Part shown: piece by piece, positions 10,045 to 20,542 of the stretch
Position numbering within the stretch: position 1 is the stretch's first letter
How the letters are laid out: the number at the start of each line of letters is the position of its first letter
From: Diploptera punctata
Taxonomy: Eukaryota > Arthropoda > Insecta > Blattodea > Blaberidae
Length of the DNA stretch: 64,000 nt
Assembly (NCBI GenBank): GCA_030220185.1
Contig: JASPKZ010009655.1
Coordinates: forward strand, 82,312 to 146,311
Direction: 5' to 3'
The notes under the pieces: model-generated
The model's database searches: none
What the model was told of the DNA's origin: nothing
Seen by the model: only the letters and a program-made list of their open reading frames with translations
Translations under genes and position numbers: made by a program

Positions 10045-10822
10045 AGTAGCTAACTCACTGGCTTTATCGAACCCGTAGGTTTATGGCCGTGCAGACATAA
10101 GCTCTCCATATATTCCTATCCTGAACTAATGTTTTCCGAACATCGCCTGTATAATCCATTTACCTCAAATCATGGATAATGCTATTCTCCCACCTCATTC
10201 TTGGTCTACCAACTGGGCGTTTTCCCTCTGATTTTCCTGCAAGAAGCATCCATGCACCTCTTTCATCTCCCATGCGTGCCACATGACCTGCCCATTGCAG
10301 TCTACGAGACTTAAACTGTTCTTATTATATCTGGCTTCCTATAGCCTACATATCTTGTAGCTATTATGTAGTTTTCTCCATTCACCTGTCTGTTTATCCC
10401 TTCTTGGCCCAAAAAATTCCTAAGAATTTTATTCTCTAATGCTCGTAATCTTCTTTCCACCCTTAAAGTAAGATTCCGTGTTTCGCATCCATATAATAGG
10501 CCTATAACTGGAAGAATAACTGGTTTATAGTCCTAGGCCTATATTTTCAGTTTAACGTTTTTTGAAAGGAGTTTGGACGACAAGAGTCTCTGTAATGCAT
10601 TTCCAGAATTGAGCTTATGTTTAATTTCTTTGTGTATCTCATCCCTATTTGTGATTATGACTCTTAGATACTTGATATCAGTCACTTCTTCAACATTTCC
10701 TTCATTTGTTTAATTAGCTGTCCATTTCCATTATATAACTCATATCTATGTGTGAACATAGGCTATATTTAATTTTATTAATGTTTACTTCCAGTCCCAA
10801 TTTCTTAGTGTTACTCAATTAT
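10045..10822 (-). pseudogene. LINE-A, longer 3' copy (-)
   Basis: Runs from CTAACTCACTGGCTTTATCG (3' end) through the C-terminal tail, the CATATAAT and CAGTTTAACGTTTTTTGAAA blocks, to TCCCAATTTCTTAGTGTTAC, just short of the YADD region. Many substitutions. GGCCTA is inserted after TA near 10,498, and a doubled form (GTCCTAGGCCTA) lies near 10,534. No intact frame. Confidence 0.85.
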
Positions 10823-11490
10823 CGTAACTTTTTCTTTTAACAATTAATAATTTATTTTATTATCTTTTATAAAAGTACTTTTAAGATTTATAAATATTTT
10901 AAGCCGATGTCTTATATATAAAATATAAATTAATTCATTAGTCTACATTTTAATATTTTCCTGGTAGCCTATATTTATGTATAATAAATAGGGGCTGTTG
11001 TTTCTTTGTATAAATACCTACTTTATTAATAGTTAATTTAATTTCAATAACTACCAACTTTAAATTTGTTTTTGATCTGATTTTAATTGTTGTTCAGTTA
11101 GGACAAATAGACCTATCGTTTTGTATCTAATGTCTTTGTGATTTGTGTAGGCCTATATTAATATAATATAGGCTATGTTTGTCGTGGTGAGTGGAAGAGA
11201 ACGCCATATGGCCTTTACTCCACTAGGGTAAATAAATAATAAATAGGTACGCCTATAACTTAGCCTAGGATTAGCCACAAAATGTGTTGGCGTCAACGTA
11301 TTCTATTAGACTACTTGATTGTTCTACAAGAAGTAGATTTCTGTATTTTTCAGCTGACACACCATATCATGTTCAATCTCTAATTTTGAACATTCGACTT
11401 TGGGCCTATCTTAGAGCCTAGGCTGTGAGCTATCCCGTTGAGATTTCAGTTTGGTGATTGTAAAAGAATGATAATGCAACAAAATTACAG
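10823..11490. other. Unassigned AT-rich sequence
   Basis: No coding region or repeat identified apart from scattered TAGGCCTA and GGCTA motifs (for example near 11,150). Confidence 0.4.
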
Positions 11491-12145
11491 AAGCACATGG
11501 ATTGAAGACATCTACAGAGAAAACAAAAATTATGGCATTTCAAGGTGTAGATCCTGTCAGAAGTAAAATTGTACTTGATAATAAAATTTTGGAACAAGTG
11601 AATAATTTTACGTATCTGGGATGCAATATCTCATATGAAGAAGAAAAGGATGTAAATGCAAAAATATCTAAATTTTTAAGAATTTTAGGCTTAATAAACT
11701 CTATCTTCAAGCCACAGATAGTCCAAAAACATTCAAGACTAAAAGTGTATAATACACTGGCTCTTCCAACTCTTTTGTATGGTAGCGAAGTATGGACGTT
11801 GAAACAGAAGGATATACAGAGACTTAGATCTGCTGAAATTAGATACCTTTGGAGGACTGCAGGATACACACTACTAGATCACAAAAAAAAATGAAGACAT
11901 CTTAGAAGAATTACACATGGAACCTTTAGAAAACAACATTTCTGATTATAAGTCAAGATGGATGCAACATGTTCATCGAATGGAAGATCACAGGATATCC
12001 AAAAAAAATGTTAAGATATCAACCTGCAGGAAGAAGAAGACTAGGATGTTCACTCAAAAGACTTCTGGATGATGTTTCTCTTGAGGCCGAAACAGATCAA
12101 CAAATGGCCTAAATTCGTGAATGTACTATGATGATGATGATGATT
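11491..12145 (+). pseudogene. LINE-B copy 2: RT C-terminus, 5'-truncated
   Basis: The frame 11,502-11,894 (130 residues) starts with KTSTEKTKIMAFQGVDP and continues with NFTYLGCNISYEE and LPTLLYGSEVWTL, the palm/thumb-to-C-terminal part of an insect LINE RT. An A-run near 11,885 carries one surplus A relative to frame, then the protein continues (WMQHVHRMEDH, GRRRLGC) to a stop near 12,111 and a TGATGATGATGATGA tail. Nearly identical over its shared length to 775-1375, and in both copies the frame is broken in the same A-run. Confidence 0.85.
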
Positions 12146-12695
12146 ATGCAGATTAAGTAGATAAACATGTCAATGCTAGACCATATATTGAAATTAATTT
12201 GATACTAAATACGTAGGCCTATTATAATTAAATAATTTATTAGGGCCTATATTAAAAAAATATTCAGAAAATAGTCCTACTAAAGAATTTTTTGGTAGAC
12301 TAGTCCATGGTCGATTCTGTTGACTTGAATCTAGATGAAATGGAGATATTTGCAGAGTAGAGATCCCATCCGTAGCCATATTGTTTGTTCAGGTTTACAT
12401 CTGCTGCAATGTCAATACCTTAGGCCTACTGCTCCCGCAAGTGGGAGAGCTTATACATCTGCGAATTTTGTGAGGAATAGCTAATAATTTTTGTATTCCT
12501 ATATTTTTATTGTGTCACACATCGATTGATACCGGGCCTTGCCAAGGTAAAAGAGGGGACATTGATTGGAAGGTAATTCAACATCTGAGATCTTGGGTTC
12601 AAAATTGAAATTTGGGCATAAAAAGATCGAAAACTTTGCTCATAAGTTAATTTTTTCAGATTATAAGTTCTTTTACGTATTCAAATCTACGACAT
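12146..12695. other. Unassigned sequence
   Basis: No gene recognised. A small hairpin, CTCCCGCAAGTGGGAG, lies near 12,432; its role is unknown. Confidence 0.4.
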
Positions 12696-12822
12696 GAGGC
12701 ACATGGGTTTAACTTACTTCCCTCCCGAAGGAAGATGCTGATAGAATGGAATAGAAGGCCTTATAGGTTTAACTCTCTAAGCTTAAATAAAACATTATTA
12801 TTATTATTATTATTATTATATT
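12696..12822 (+). repeat. LINE-type 3' end with (ATT)n tail
   Basis: GAATAGAAGGCCTTATAGG and AACTCTCTAAGCTTAAATAA followed by ATT repeats; a diverged relative of the 3' ends at 4556-4720 and 19,692-19,770. Confidence 0.5.
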
Positions 12823-12965
12823 AGAACGAGATGACTGGACGATATGGAGTGGATGAACAGAGACGAGTGGAGAAATATAAAACTTTAGGCACAGATAGAT
12901 GTGTAAACATTAAAAATCTGTATATAAAAATTATTATAACTTCATTATTATTATTATTATTAGGC

Positions 12966-13026
<61 letters not shown>

Positions 13027-13199
13027 AACACTGGAAGAACAAATAAAGGAAGTCCTCGAAACTCGTAAATGCAACAAATAAGAACGGGATTGAGTACAAG
13101 AGGACTGCGATGTAGCCTATGGAGTGGAGAAGGAAATTAAAACTTTATGAACAGACAGATAGGCCTATGTAAATATTGAAAATCTGTTGTTCTATGTAA

Positions 13200-13200
<1 letters not shown>
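12823..13200 (+). pseudogene. Two LINE-E 3' fragments (+) separated by (ATT)n
   Basis: 12,823-12,943 reads DDWTIWSGWNEQRRVEKY and TLGTDRCVNIKNLYIK; 13,026-13,200 repeats the same end in more decayed form. The related minus-strand copies are at 15,655-15,925 and 44,900-45,150, and a plus copy at 46,261-46,462. An uninterrupted (ATT)n tract of about 20 units lies between them. No intact coding frame. Confidence 0.7.
12944..13025. repeat. (ATT)n microsatellite
   Basis: ATT tract interrupted once by AGGCT, giving TTATTAGGCTATTATT near 12,960, i.e. a TAGGCTA motif embedded within the microsatellite. Confidence 0.85.
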
Positions 13201-13245
<45 letters not shown>

Positions 13246-13271
13246 GGCCTATTAACCTATTATTATTATTA

Positions 13272-13319
<48 letters not shown>

Positions 13320-13320
13320 G
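13201..13320. repeat. (ATT)n microsatellite with embedded TAGGCCTA
   Basis: Two long ATT tracts are interrupted near 13,244 by TTAGGCCTATTAACCTATTA. The TAGGCCTA sits inside the pure trinucleotide run, which makes it easy to recognise as an insertion. Confidence 0.85.
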
Positions 13321-13361
13321 TATGGTATTCTCCGAATTTTCACTCTTTTTAAAATCCACCG

Positions 13362-13437
13362 TCCTCATTTAGATTTGAACCCGCGAACCTTGGAAACAGA
13401 GGCGAGAATGGTAACTACTAGTCCACCGGGTCCCACG
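13362..13437 (-). repeat. Degenerate tRNA-like sequence (possible SINE head)
   Basis: On the minus strand, GGACCCGGTGGACTAGTAGT resembles a 5' half with box A, and GCGGGTTCAAATCTA resembles box B, about 40 bases apart. I could not fold a credible cloverleaf. Best read as a tRNA-derived SINE head or tRNA pseudogene. Confidence 0.4.
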
Positions 13438-13439
13438 TG

Positions 13440-14629
13440 TCTCGCTATAAAATTATTGAGGAGGCCGAGTCTACCCTATAGGCTATTAGGACGTACCTAC
13501 ATCTGATTTGTGAAACTAAGAAAATATAGCCTAAAGCAATAGGACTTTATTAAACTAAAAGTAAGACAGCCTACATTCAATGTTATATAGGCCTACAAAT
13601 ATGAGTCGTACTGACAGTAAGTCTTACGTGCTGTTGACAGTCCGTTACAATAAAATAATGTCTAGTATTAGTCTAATATAAAATAAATAGAACAAAAAAC
13701 AATAGTTAATAATACAATTACATTATATATGAATTAGGTTACGCAAAGTTGTTAATGATATTACACTTTGCTTACATATTTTATTCATGAATGAATTTTG
13801 TTTTTATTTTCATCGTTATGTCCAAAAATTTACCCACGTTTATCCAATTTTCGGTAGAACTCACTTGCCTATAGCTTGTGCAGAAATGAACGCAAGAATG
13901 TAAAACATGTGGACGATAGCGTCATCGGTCATGTGAGTAAAATGTGAATGAAGATCCGTGCCGGAGGGTTCTTCCCCCCCCCCCTCGCCCAACCGGCACG
14001 AGTAACAAGTAGTTACATCACTCACTGAGAAGGATCACAATATTGTAGAAGAAGCGATGAAAGAAGTCACAAAAGGGCTCCTAGGTGTCAAATGCATTGC
14101 GTAGGTATCATAAAACGACAGATGGACACATTCCATCAAAAAGAAGATACGGACACATCCCCAATAGTATTGAAGCCAACACCCAAGTTCTGAGATCTTC
14201 CATTCTGATAAAACCACCCGAAGAAGTGGCTTTGCAGTTGGCACAAACCACGTCGACTCTGTGCCGTTCTACCTCATTGGGGAGAGAAAGAGAAAAAAAA
14301 ACTTTTAGGATGGCTATTGTTCATCTTTCTTTTAGGTTGAAGGTGAAATTTACAATGCACTCCACCTTTTCATTGTTGGAGACTTATCAAAACATGACGA
14401 ACCGCTTGGGTTGGCGTGGGCAACTTGTAACCAAAAACACCTGCAACTTCTACCCAGAGCGTATTCTGTCAATGAAGTACTCGCGCGCCGATCCAGTGGC
14501 GTTAGAGACACATCCCTCTAGATTACATACAGTCCATGATACTGGAATTTGCGTCTAATTATACAAAAATACCCGTACTATGTATGATGGTATTCAACTA
14601 GAACTGAAATAAACAGCTAAATATCTGAT
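13440..14629. other. Unassigned region
   Basis: No recognisable gene. The frame 14,085-14,558 (157 residues) has no motif I recognise, no supporting homologue elsewhere in the window and no clear start context, so I do not call it. A poly-C run lies near 13,975. Confidence 0.35.
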
Positions 14630-15048
14630 TAATTCACTAGCTCAATCAAACCCGTAGGTTCATTGCTGCGCGGACATAAGCTCTCCATACATCCCTATCA
14701 TCAGCTAATGTTTTCCAATCATCCCCTGTATAATCTACTTCCCTCAAATCATGGATAATGTTATTCTCCCACCTCTTTTTTGGTCTACCTACTGGGCTTT
14801 TTCCCCCTGGTTTTCCTACAAGAAGCTTCCATGCACATCTTTCATTCTCTATTTGTACCACATGTCCTGCCCATCACACTCTATGAAACTTAACTGTTCT
14901 TATTATATCTTGCGTCCTATAAAGACCATGTAGTTCACTGTTATGTAGTCTTCTCCATTCACCTGTGTGTTCATATCTCATTGGTTCAAAAATTTTCCTA
15001 AGAGCCTTACTTTCAATTACACGTAATCTCCTTTCCTCCCTTAAAGTA
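14630..15048 (-). pseudogene. LINE-A 3' end (-)
   Basis: Starts at a degenerate CACTAGCTCAATCAAACCCG 3' terminus. The minus-strand frame 14,646-14,861 keeps RPKKRWENNIIHDLREVDYT and DVWRAYVRAAMNLRV. It continues 5' to CTCCCTTAAAGTAAG. The join at about 15,048 jumps back to an earlier part of the element, so a second copy begins there. Confidence 0.85.
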
Positions 15049-15390
15049 AGAAGTTTCCATGAATCTCTTCCATTTCCCATTCGTGCCACATGTCCTGAAA
15101 TCGTAGTCATCGAGGCTTAACTGTTCTTATTATATCTGGCTTCCTATACACATAGGCCTATCATGTAGCTCACTATTATGTAATTTATCCACTCACCTGT
15201 CTGTTCATCTCTATTTTGGCCCAACAATTTTCTTAAGAACTTTATTCTCAATTAATCGTAACTTCTTTCCTCCTTAAAGTAAGAATCAATGTTTCGCTAC
15301 CATATAGGCCCCAATTATAACTGGGAGAATAACAGTTTTATAGGCCTATATTTTTAGTTTAACGTTTTTTGAAAGGAGTTGGGAAGAAAC
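15049..15390 (-). pseudogene. Second LINE-A fragment (-) abutting the first
   Basis: Begins at the RRAWKLL-equivalent position (TTTCCATGAATCTCTTCC) and runs to AACGTTTTTTGAAAGGAGTTGGG. It overlaps in element coordinates with the preceding fragment, so it is a separate insertion or a duplication. GGCCTA is inserted exactly after TA near 15,343, and another extra stretch with GGCCTA lies near 15,157. Confidence 0.8.
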
Positions 15391-15654
15391 TGCTAAATAA
15401 CCAGATACTATAGGCTAAATATAGGCGTACTTGAGAAAGATCCGCTGATATGCAGCTTGAAATTTTGAAATTGTAAGTTACTTTTCACTTTATTTTATTT
15501 AGTAACTTATTACATAACGACATTAAACAAATAGACTTTTCTATAATTACGTAATTTGTCTTGAAACTTAATATAGCCTATAGGCCTAATATATGTGTTA
15601 TAATTAAATTTTTGACATTGAGCAATGTAAGCTTATATAGGCCTATATATTATT

Positions 15655-15925
15655 TAGCCTATATACAGAATTTTGATGTTTACACATCTTTCTGTGCCTA
15701 ATGTTTTATTTTTCTTCTCCACTCGTCTCTCTCCATCCAATCCATGCCATGAAATCCTCTTGCTCTCATTCCAGTTCTTATTTCCTGCCTCCATGAGTTT
15801 CGAGGTCTTCTTCTCCCCATTCTTCCAGGTGGACACTATTCCAATGTTTTCCTGGGTAATCTTTCTTCTTGCTTTCGTCGTATGTGCCCATACCAATTTA
15901 ATTGCTTATACCGTATAGCTACAAT
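15655..15925 (-). pseudogene. LINE-E 3' end (-)
   Basis: The minus-strand frame 15,654-15,896 has VWAHTTKARRKITQENIGIV, RRVEKKNKTLGTERCVNIK and a terminal LYIG. It matches the minus copy at 44,900-45,150 and the plus copies near 12.8 and 46.3 kb. This is the C-terminal tail of a LINE RT protein; the catalytic part is missing. Confidence 0.7.
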
Positions 15926-15987
15926 CTACTATTGAATAACCAATATTCATTTTTTCTCTTATGACAGCATTTATTATTTATATATAG

Positions 15988-16167
15988 GCCCTATAACTAA
16001 CTCACTGGCACTTTCGAACACGTAGGTTCATGGCCGCGCGGACATAAACTCTCCATACATCCCTATCCTGAGCTACTGTTTTCCAATCATCCCCTGTATA
16101 ATCTACTTCCTTCAAATCATAGTTAATGTTATTCTCCCACCTCATTCTTGGTCTACCAACTGGGCGT
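15988..16167 (-). pseudogene. Short LINE-A 3' fragment (-)
   Basis: From CTAACTCACTGGCACTTTCG to CTACCAACTGGGCGTTATA. 5'-truncated into an AT run holding TATAGGCCTATAGG. Confidence 0.8.
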
Positions 16168-16189
16168 TATATATATATAGGCCTATAGG

Positions 16190-16525
16190 AGCTAACTAAC
16201 TCACTGGAACTATCGGACCCTTAGGGTCATAGCAGCACGGACATGAACTATCCATATATCCCTATCCCGACCTAATGTTTTCCAATCATACTCTGTATAG
16301 TTTATTTCCCTAAAATCATAATAGTATTCCCCTATCCCATTCTTTGCCTACGCACTGGACGCTTTCCCTCTGCTTTTCGTACAAAGAGTTTCAATGTCCC
16401 TCTTTATTACCCATTCGTGCCACTTGTCCTGCCCATCGCAGTCTACGAGACTTTACGCTTATTATAGCTGGTTTTCCATGAAGATCATGTAGCTCTTTGT
16501 TATGTTATCTCTTCTTCATTCGCCT
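16190..16525 (-). pseudogene. LINE-A 3' fragment (-), more diverged
   Basis: From CTAACTAACTCACTGGAACT through CCCATTCTTTGCCTACGCAC to ATCTCTTCTTCATTCGCC. It carries many substitutions compared with the neighbouring copy, so it is an independent older insertion. Confidence 0.75.
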
Positions 16526-16558
16526 CATACCGGACAGGTCGAAGGCGATAAGCTAGAC

Positions 16559-16694
16559 CATCGTTTTCCAACCTGTGGTTCGCAAACCCCCAGGGGTTTC
16601 TCTAAATATTTTCAAGAGGTTTGCCAAAATTTTCCGTAGTGGCGGGTTTCGAGGTTAGGTCTATTATTGTTTCCTTCGTTTCTGCAGCATTGTA

Positions 16695-16741
<47 letters not shown>

Positions 16742-16756
16742 GTTAATAATAATACA

Positions 16757-16834
<78 letters not shown>

Positions 16835-17207
16835 TAACATTAAATTAACCCTATAGGCCCTAATGTCCCATGTTGCATTGTGTAACATCGGGAATTTATC
16901 ACATTATTTCCACAATAAATTAATATTTACCGCGAATGCTTGATTTACAGTTATGTAACAACGTTAGAAATGCATTTCATTTCGCTACAACTAGGCCTAC
17001 ACCTTATGTAATATTTAAGCCGTAACTTGAGTAACTTTAGGTTTTAACCGTTAAAGGTTAAGTTAATTCAAGGTTATTAAATCTTTTGCTTGGAATTAAA
17101 CTTTATGCATGTACACTGTAGGCTATGTATATTTATAAGTCATTGGTTCACCCAACTCAGTTCGTTGTGGAAGGGGTTCGCGAGTCGAAAAAGGTTGGGA
17201 ACCGCTG
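16559..17207. mobile_element. hAT-like non-autonomous element with 8-bp target-site duplication
   Basis: The ends are imperfect inverted repeats: CATCGTTTTCCAACCTGTGG at left and, inverted, CAGCGGTTCCCAACCTTTTT at right, of the CAGNGGTTCNCAACC type seen in many hAT elements. The flanks are the identical 8-mer AGCTAGAC at 16,551-16,558 and 17,208-17,215, as expected for hAT. No transposase frame. The interior holds a large AAT/ATT microsatellite (16,697-16,834). A sister copy at 22,877-23,435 shares interior and ends. Confidence 0.85.
16697..16834. repeat. (AAT)n-(ATT)n palindromic microsatellite inside the hAT-like element
   Basis: About fifteen AAT units are followed, after a short mixed stretch, by about 26 ATT units, forming an inverted microsatellite able to fold. 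The sister element at 22,877-23,435 has only the AAT side (23,012-23,073), so this tract has changed after insertion. Confidence 0.85.
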
Positions 17208-17489
17208 AGCTAGACGAAATATTTAGATCCCGGTAAAGCTGAGTCCCAGGCAACGACGTTACTCCGATACCACAGCGGTGGACCGTGAAAATACAGAGGC
17301 TAATAAACAAAACAATTCATAAAGATCTTGAGAAATGCAGGATCAAGGAAAAAGACTTAGGGCCTACGTAACTTAAAATAAAGAAGAACAAACAAATCTT
17401 CAAGTAAAATGTTAAAGTATTAAAATAGATACCTTATGTATCGGTTGACCTCAAATAAAATGAGTTTCTGTTTAAAAAAACTTCGTAAA

Positions 17490-18178
17490 GTATTTAAAAC
17501 CATGTAGGCTTCTAAGGAACATGCTCCATGAATCATGAAAAGTCGAAGATGGACATTGTTTCTGAAATGCCAAACATGAGAATTAAAGATGAGGACATTG
17601 AGCAAGTGGAGAGCTGGTTCTACTATAAGTAGTAACATGAACTGTGGCCAAAAAAATAAAGCAGAGGATAGCAATGGCAAAAAAAGCTTTTAACAAGAAG
17701 AGAAGCATTCTCCGCACCTTTGGCAAAATAATTACGGAAGAGGCTAGTGAAGTGCTTTTGTGGAGTGTAGCATTGTAATTTACGATAGTATGAGGAAAAG
17801 CGACTGGATGCTTCTGAGATGTGGATATGGAGAAGGATGGAACGTATAAAATGGACAGACAAAATAAAAAAAAATATAGATGTGCTAGACAGAGTGGGTG
17901 AAGGAAGAACAATGCTGGAACTCATAAAGAAGAGGAAAATAATTTGGATTGGCCACTGGCTAAGAAGAAACTGCCTGCTGACGGATGCCCTGGAAGGAAT
18001 GGTCAACGGAAAGAAAGTTAGAGGCAGAAAAGGCATCAGATGATTGACAATATTAAAATAAATGGTTTGTATGCGGATACAAAAAGGTAAACTGAGTTAA
18101 GGAAAGAGTGGAGAATGCTGAGTTTGCAGTGACGGACCTGCTATTGGGCAGAACACTATGAATGAATTACTACATAAT
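17490..18178 (+). pseudogene. LINE-F: RT C-terminal region and 3' end
   Basis: Plus-strand frames give MRIKDEDIEQVESWFY near 17,576, a decayed stretch to about 17,800, then the open frame 17,819-18,043 with WRRMERIKWTDKIKKN, RKIIWIGHWLRRNCLLTDAL and NGKKVRGRKG. This is a typical LINE C-terminal tail. After several stops the 3' end reads TTGCAGTGACGGACCTGC and GGGCAGAACACTATGAATGA. That terminal segment is shared with SINE-1 (for example 18,762-18,805), suggesting LINE-F relatives mobilise SINE-1. Confidence 0.8.
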
Positions 18179-18560
18179 CTCAACGATGATTCATAATGAA
18201 TTTTAGAAGTATTTAAAATCTTCAATTAGACCTACAAAACAACGGTGGTATTGAATCTGTTGGGAGATACATTAAACAGAATATTAGTATGGTCTCAAAA
18301 GAGGAAGCCAGGGAATGAAAACATCTTGAAACAGTTAATACAGTTACATAATCATAGTGCATAATGGCTGAAAAGATGTAAAACAAAAGCAGGGGCACTG
18401 AAGTGACGCGTTCACTAGACCAATGTCTTCCAGTAATTACCTGTTATCTTAAGCAAGCCTAATAGTGTATATTACGTAATCACTATCTCTTATTATTTGT
18501 TCCGGGAACTATCGAATTCCTTAAAATTCTGAGATAATTTTTACCTATTTATTATTCTCC
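18179..18560. other. Unassigned sequence
   Basis: No gene recognised between LINE-F and the truncated SINE-1. Confidence 0.4.
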
Positions 18561-18564
18561 CTTC

Positions 18565-18815
18565 GATCCCCGGTCGGGGCAGTTTTTCTGGGTGAGGTTT
18601 TATCGGGTTTTTCCTCACCTGTAAGACAAATGTCAGGAAAATTTTAAGGACCAAACGGTCCCCGAAATCATATGTCCATCATCATTATCATCATTACCAT
18701 CATCATCATTCTTCACCAGTGTGGAAAGCAATTCCTTAATTCCTAAGTAAAATCTGCAAATTGCAGTGAAGGACCTGCCTTCGGGCAGAATTACTATGGA
18801 TGGATGGATGGATTA
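18565..18815 (+). mobile_element. SINE-1 (+), truncated within the tRNA-like head
   Basis: Begins inside box B (TTCGATCCCCGGTCGGGGCA) and continues through CTGGGTGAGG, ACGGTCCCCGAAATCATATG and CATCATCAT repeats to the 3' end GCAGTGAAGGACCTGCC-TTCG-GGCAG and a GGATGGATGGATGG tail. The terminal CTGCC/GGCAG stem with a TTCG loop is at 18,775-18,788. Box A is lost. Confidence 0.85.
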
Positions 18816-19026
18816 TTACCCGTCTCTATTTGTTAACTTTCTCTAATCTGAGGGTATTTTAGTCGTGTTTTTACATTGACACAAATAACTTAAACTTTGT
18901 TACTCTCCTTGTTTCTATATTATTCTTATTTTTTCTGTTTTTTATCTTATAGGCCTATCTACAATCGAAGCTTTACCTTACATTTAAGACTCTTGGATAT
19001 CGATCCAACATCTCTTGTCTTAAAAT

Positions 19027-19078
19027 CCATCGACTAACTCTCTCACTGACACTATCGGACACGTAGATGATGATGATG

Positions 19079-19149
<71 letters not shown>

Positions 19150-19162
19150 TATTATTATTATT
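19027..19162. repeat. LINE-A 3'-terminal scrap plus (AAT)n tract
   Basis: 19,027-19,065 is the minus-strand 3' terminus of LINE-A (CTCACTGACACTATCGGACA). It is followed by GATGATGAT and about 25 AAT units, then a short ATT run. Confidence 0.7.
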
Positions 19163-19189
19163 AAATCAACATTTTGGTCTAAATCAAGA

Positions 19190-19641
19190 GAAATGAGAAA
19201 AGAAATGAAAGTAATGATTAGTGGCTGAATACAAATAGCCTACCTGGGAACAATAATTACAAATAGGAATGAAATGTACAGAGAAATTAATCATAGACTA
19301 ATTTCTGGAAATGCGTTCTATTATGCATTACAGGGACTCTTGTCGTCCCAACTTCTCTAAAAAATCGTTAAACTGAAAATACTCGTAGGCCCCTATATAA
19401 AACTGTTATTCTTCCCATTATATGGATTCGAAACTTGGACTCATGCCTTAAGGAAGGGGAGAAGATTACAAGTAGGGACCTATTTGATAATAAAGTTCTT
19501 AGGAAATCACAGATATTAAACCAAGAATGAGGTGGCAGAATAACATTAACCATGATTTGAGGGAAGTATATTATACAGGTGGTGTTTGGAAAACTTAGCT
19601 CAGAATAGGGAAGTATGGAGAGCTTATGTCCGAGCAGCGTG
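19190..19641 (+). pseudogene. LINE-A (+), RT thumb to C-terminus, degenerate
   Basis: Contains CCTGGGAACAATAATTACAA, GAAATTAATCATAGACTAAT, a TATTATGCATTACAGGGACT block and GAAACTTGGACTCATGCC, then skips to the C-terminal part near AGAATGAGGTGGCAGAATAA and GTATGGAGAGCTTATGTCCG. An internal deletion joins the FENKVL-equivalent region to the RMRWENN-equivalent region near 19,515. It ends in AAT repeats. Confidence 0.8.
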
Positions 19642-19642
19642 A

Positions 19643-19674
<32 letters not shown>

Positions 19675-20090
19675 TAATAATAATAATAATACTGTTTTAT
19701 TTTAGCTGGCAGAGTTAAGGCCATAAGGCCTTCTCTTCCACTCAACCAGCGAATAGTAGAATTATACAAAAATTACATACATATTACAATTTTAAGATAT
19801 TATTAAAATACAGACTAAACAAAAATACAATGATGATGTGATCTAATGCTAACTAATACTAATAAAAACATAGAATATAATAAAATTAAAATGATATAAA
19901 ATAAAGTAAGTAGCTTCCTAGATGATTATTTACAGAATGCTCTATATAGTTGTTATGCAGTTAATGTTTCCATTGTGTCGAACTTAAGATACCAGTTAAT
20001 TTGGATTTAAATAATGATAGCGATTGACCGTCCCTGACATGACTGGGAAGTGAGTTCCATGCACTATTCATTTATGTGTCCGACAGAGCC
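19642..20090 (-). repeat. (AAT)n tract and inverted LINE-type 3' region
   Basis: AAT repeats (19,642-19,691) abut ACTGTTTTATTTTAGCTGGC, AGAGTTAAGGCCATAAGGCC, the reverse complement of the 3' end at 4556-4720. The part to about 20,090 probably belongs to the same element but no protein motif is readable. Confidence 0.5.
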
Positions 20091-20106
20091 ATTGAGTTAG
20101 TAAGTT

Positions 20107-20445
20107 AATAAATAATAGTTTCAAAAAACTAAAACAACACGCTTTATTAGAAAACCGAACTAAAAAAAAAGAAAAATAATTTTAATTTCAAACACGCTTG
20201 GGATGAATAATTTTACCATGAATAGCGTGGGGTGCTCTTTATCAATTAATATATTTGATAATAAACAGATACTGGTAAAAGTAAAGTCTCTAAGAAGAAA
20301 ATGTAAAAATCATAAAAAGCACCCCACGCTTTTGATGGTAAAATTATTTATCCCAAGCGTGTTGGAATAAAAATTATTTTTCATTTTTTTAATTCGGTTT
20401 TCTAATAAAGCGTGTTGTTTTAGTTTTTTAAAACTATTATTTATT
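20107..20445. repeat. Fold-back element with ~135-bp arms
   Basis: The left arm 20,107-20,241 recurs inverted at 20,312-20,445 around a 70-base centre. Shared blocks include AATAAATAATAGTTT, AACAACACGCTTTATTAGAA, CACGCTTGGGAT, AAATTATTCATC-like and GCGTGGGGTGCT. Mismatches and small indels show it is not an assembly mirror. No coding region. Probably a MITE; target duplications could not be fixed. Confidence 0.85.
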
Positions 20446-20542
20446 TTTTAGTTTTAATATTTTACAGAATAAGATAAAAATGTAAATATCTTTAAATTCG
20501 AAACTATTGTAGTATGAGCTAAAAGTAATACTCTTCTAAAAA

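Noticed and set aside
13957..14000. GTGCCGG...CCGGCAC stem with poly-C loop, and GGCACGAG resembling a cDNA linker
   Set aside because: Short stem, no terminator or RNA context, and the linker-like octamer is not followed by other vector sequence; treated as coincidence.
14085..14558. 157-residue plus-strand frame
   Set aside because: No recognisable domain, no related copy in the window, and length is attainable by chance over 64 kb; not called as a gene.
17240..17290. CCACAGCGGTGGAC near 17,262 as a SINE-1 head
   Set aside because: Only about 14 bases match the SINE-1 start and no box A or B follows; too little to call.
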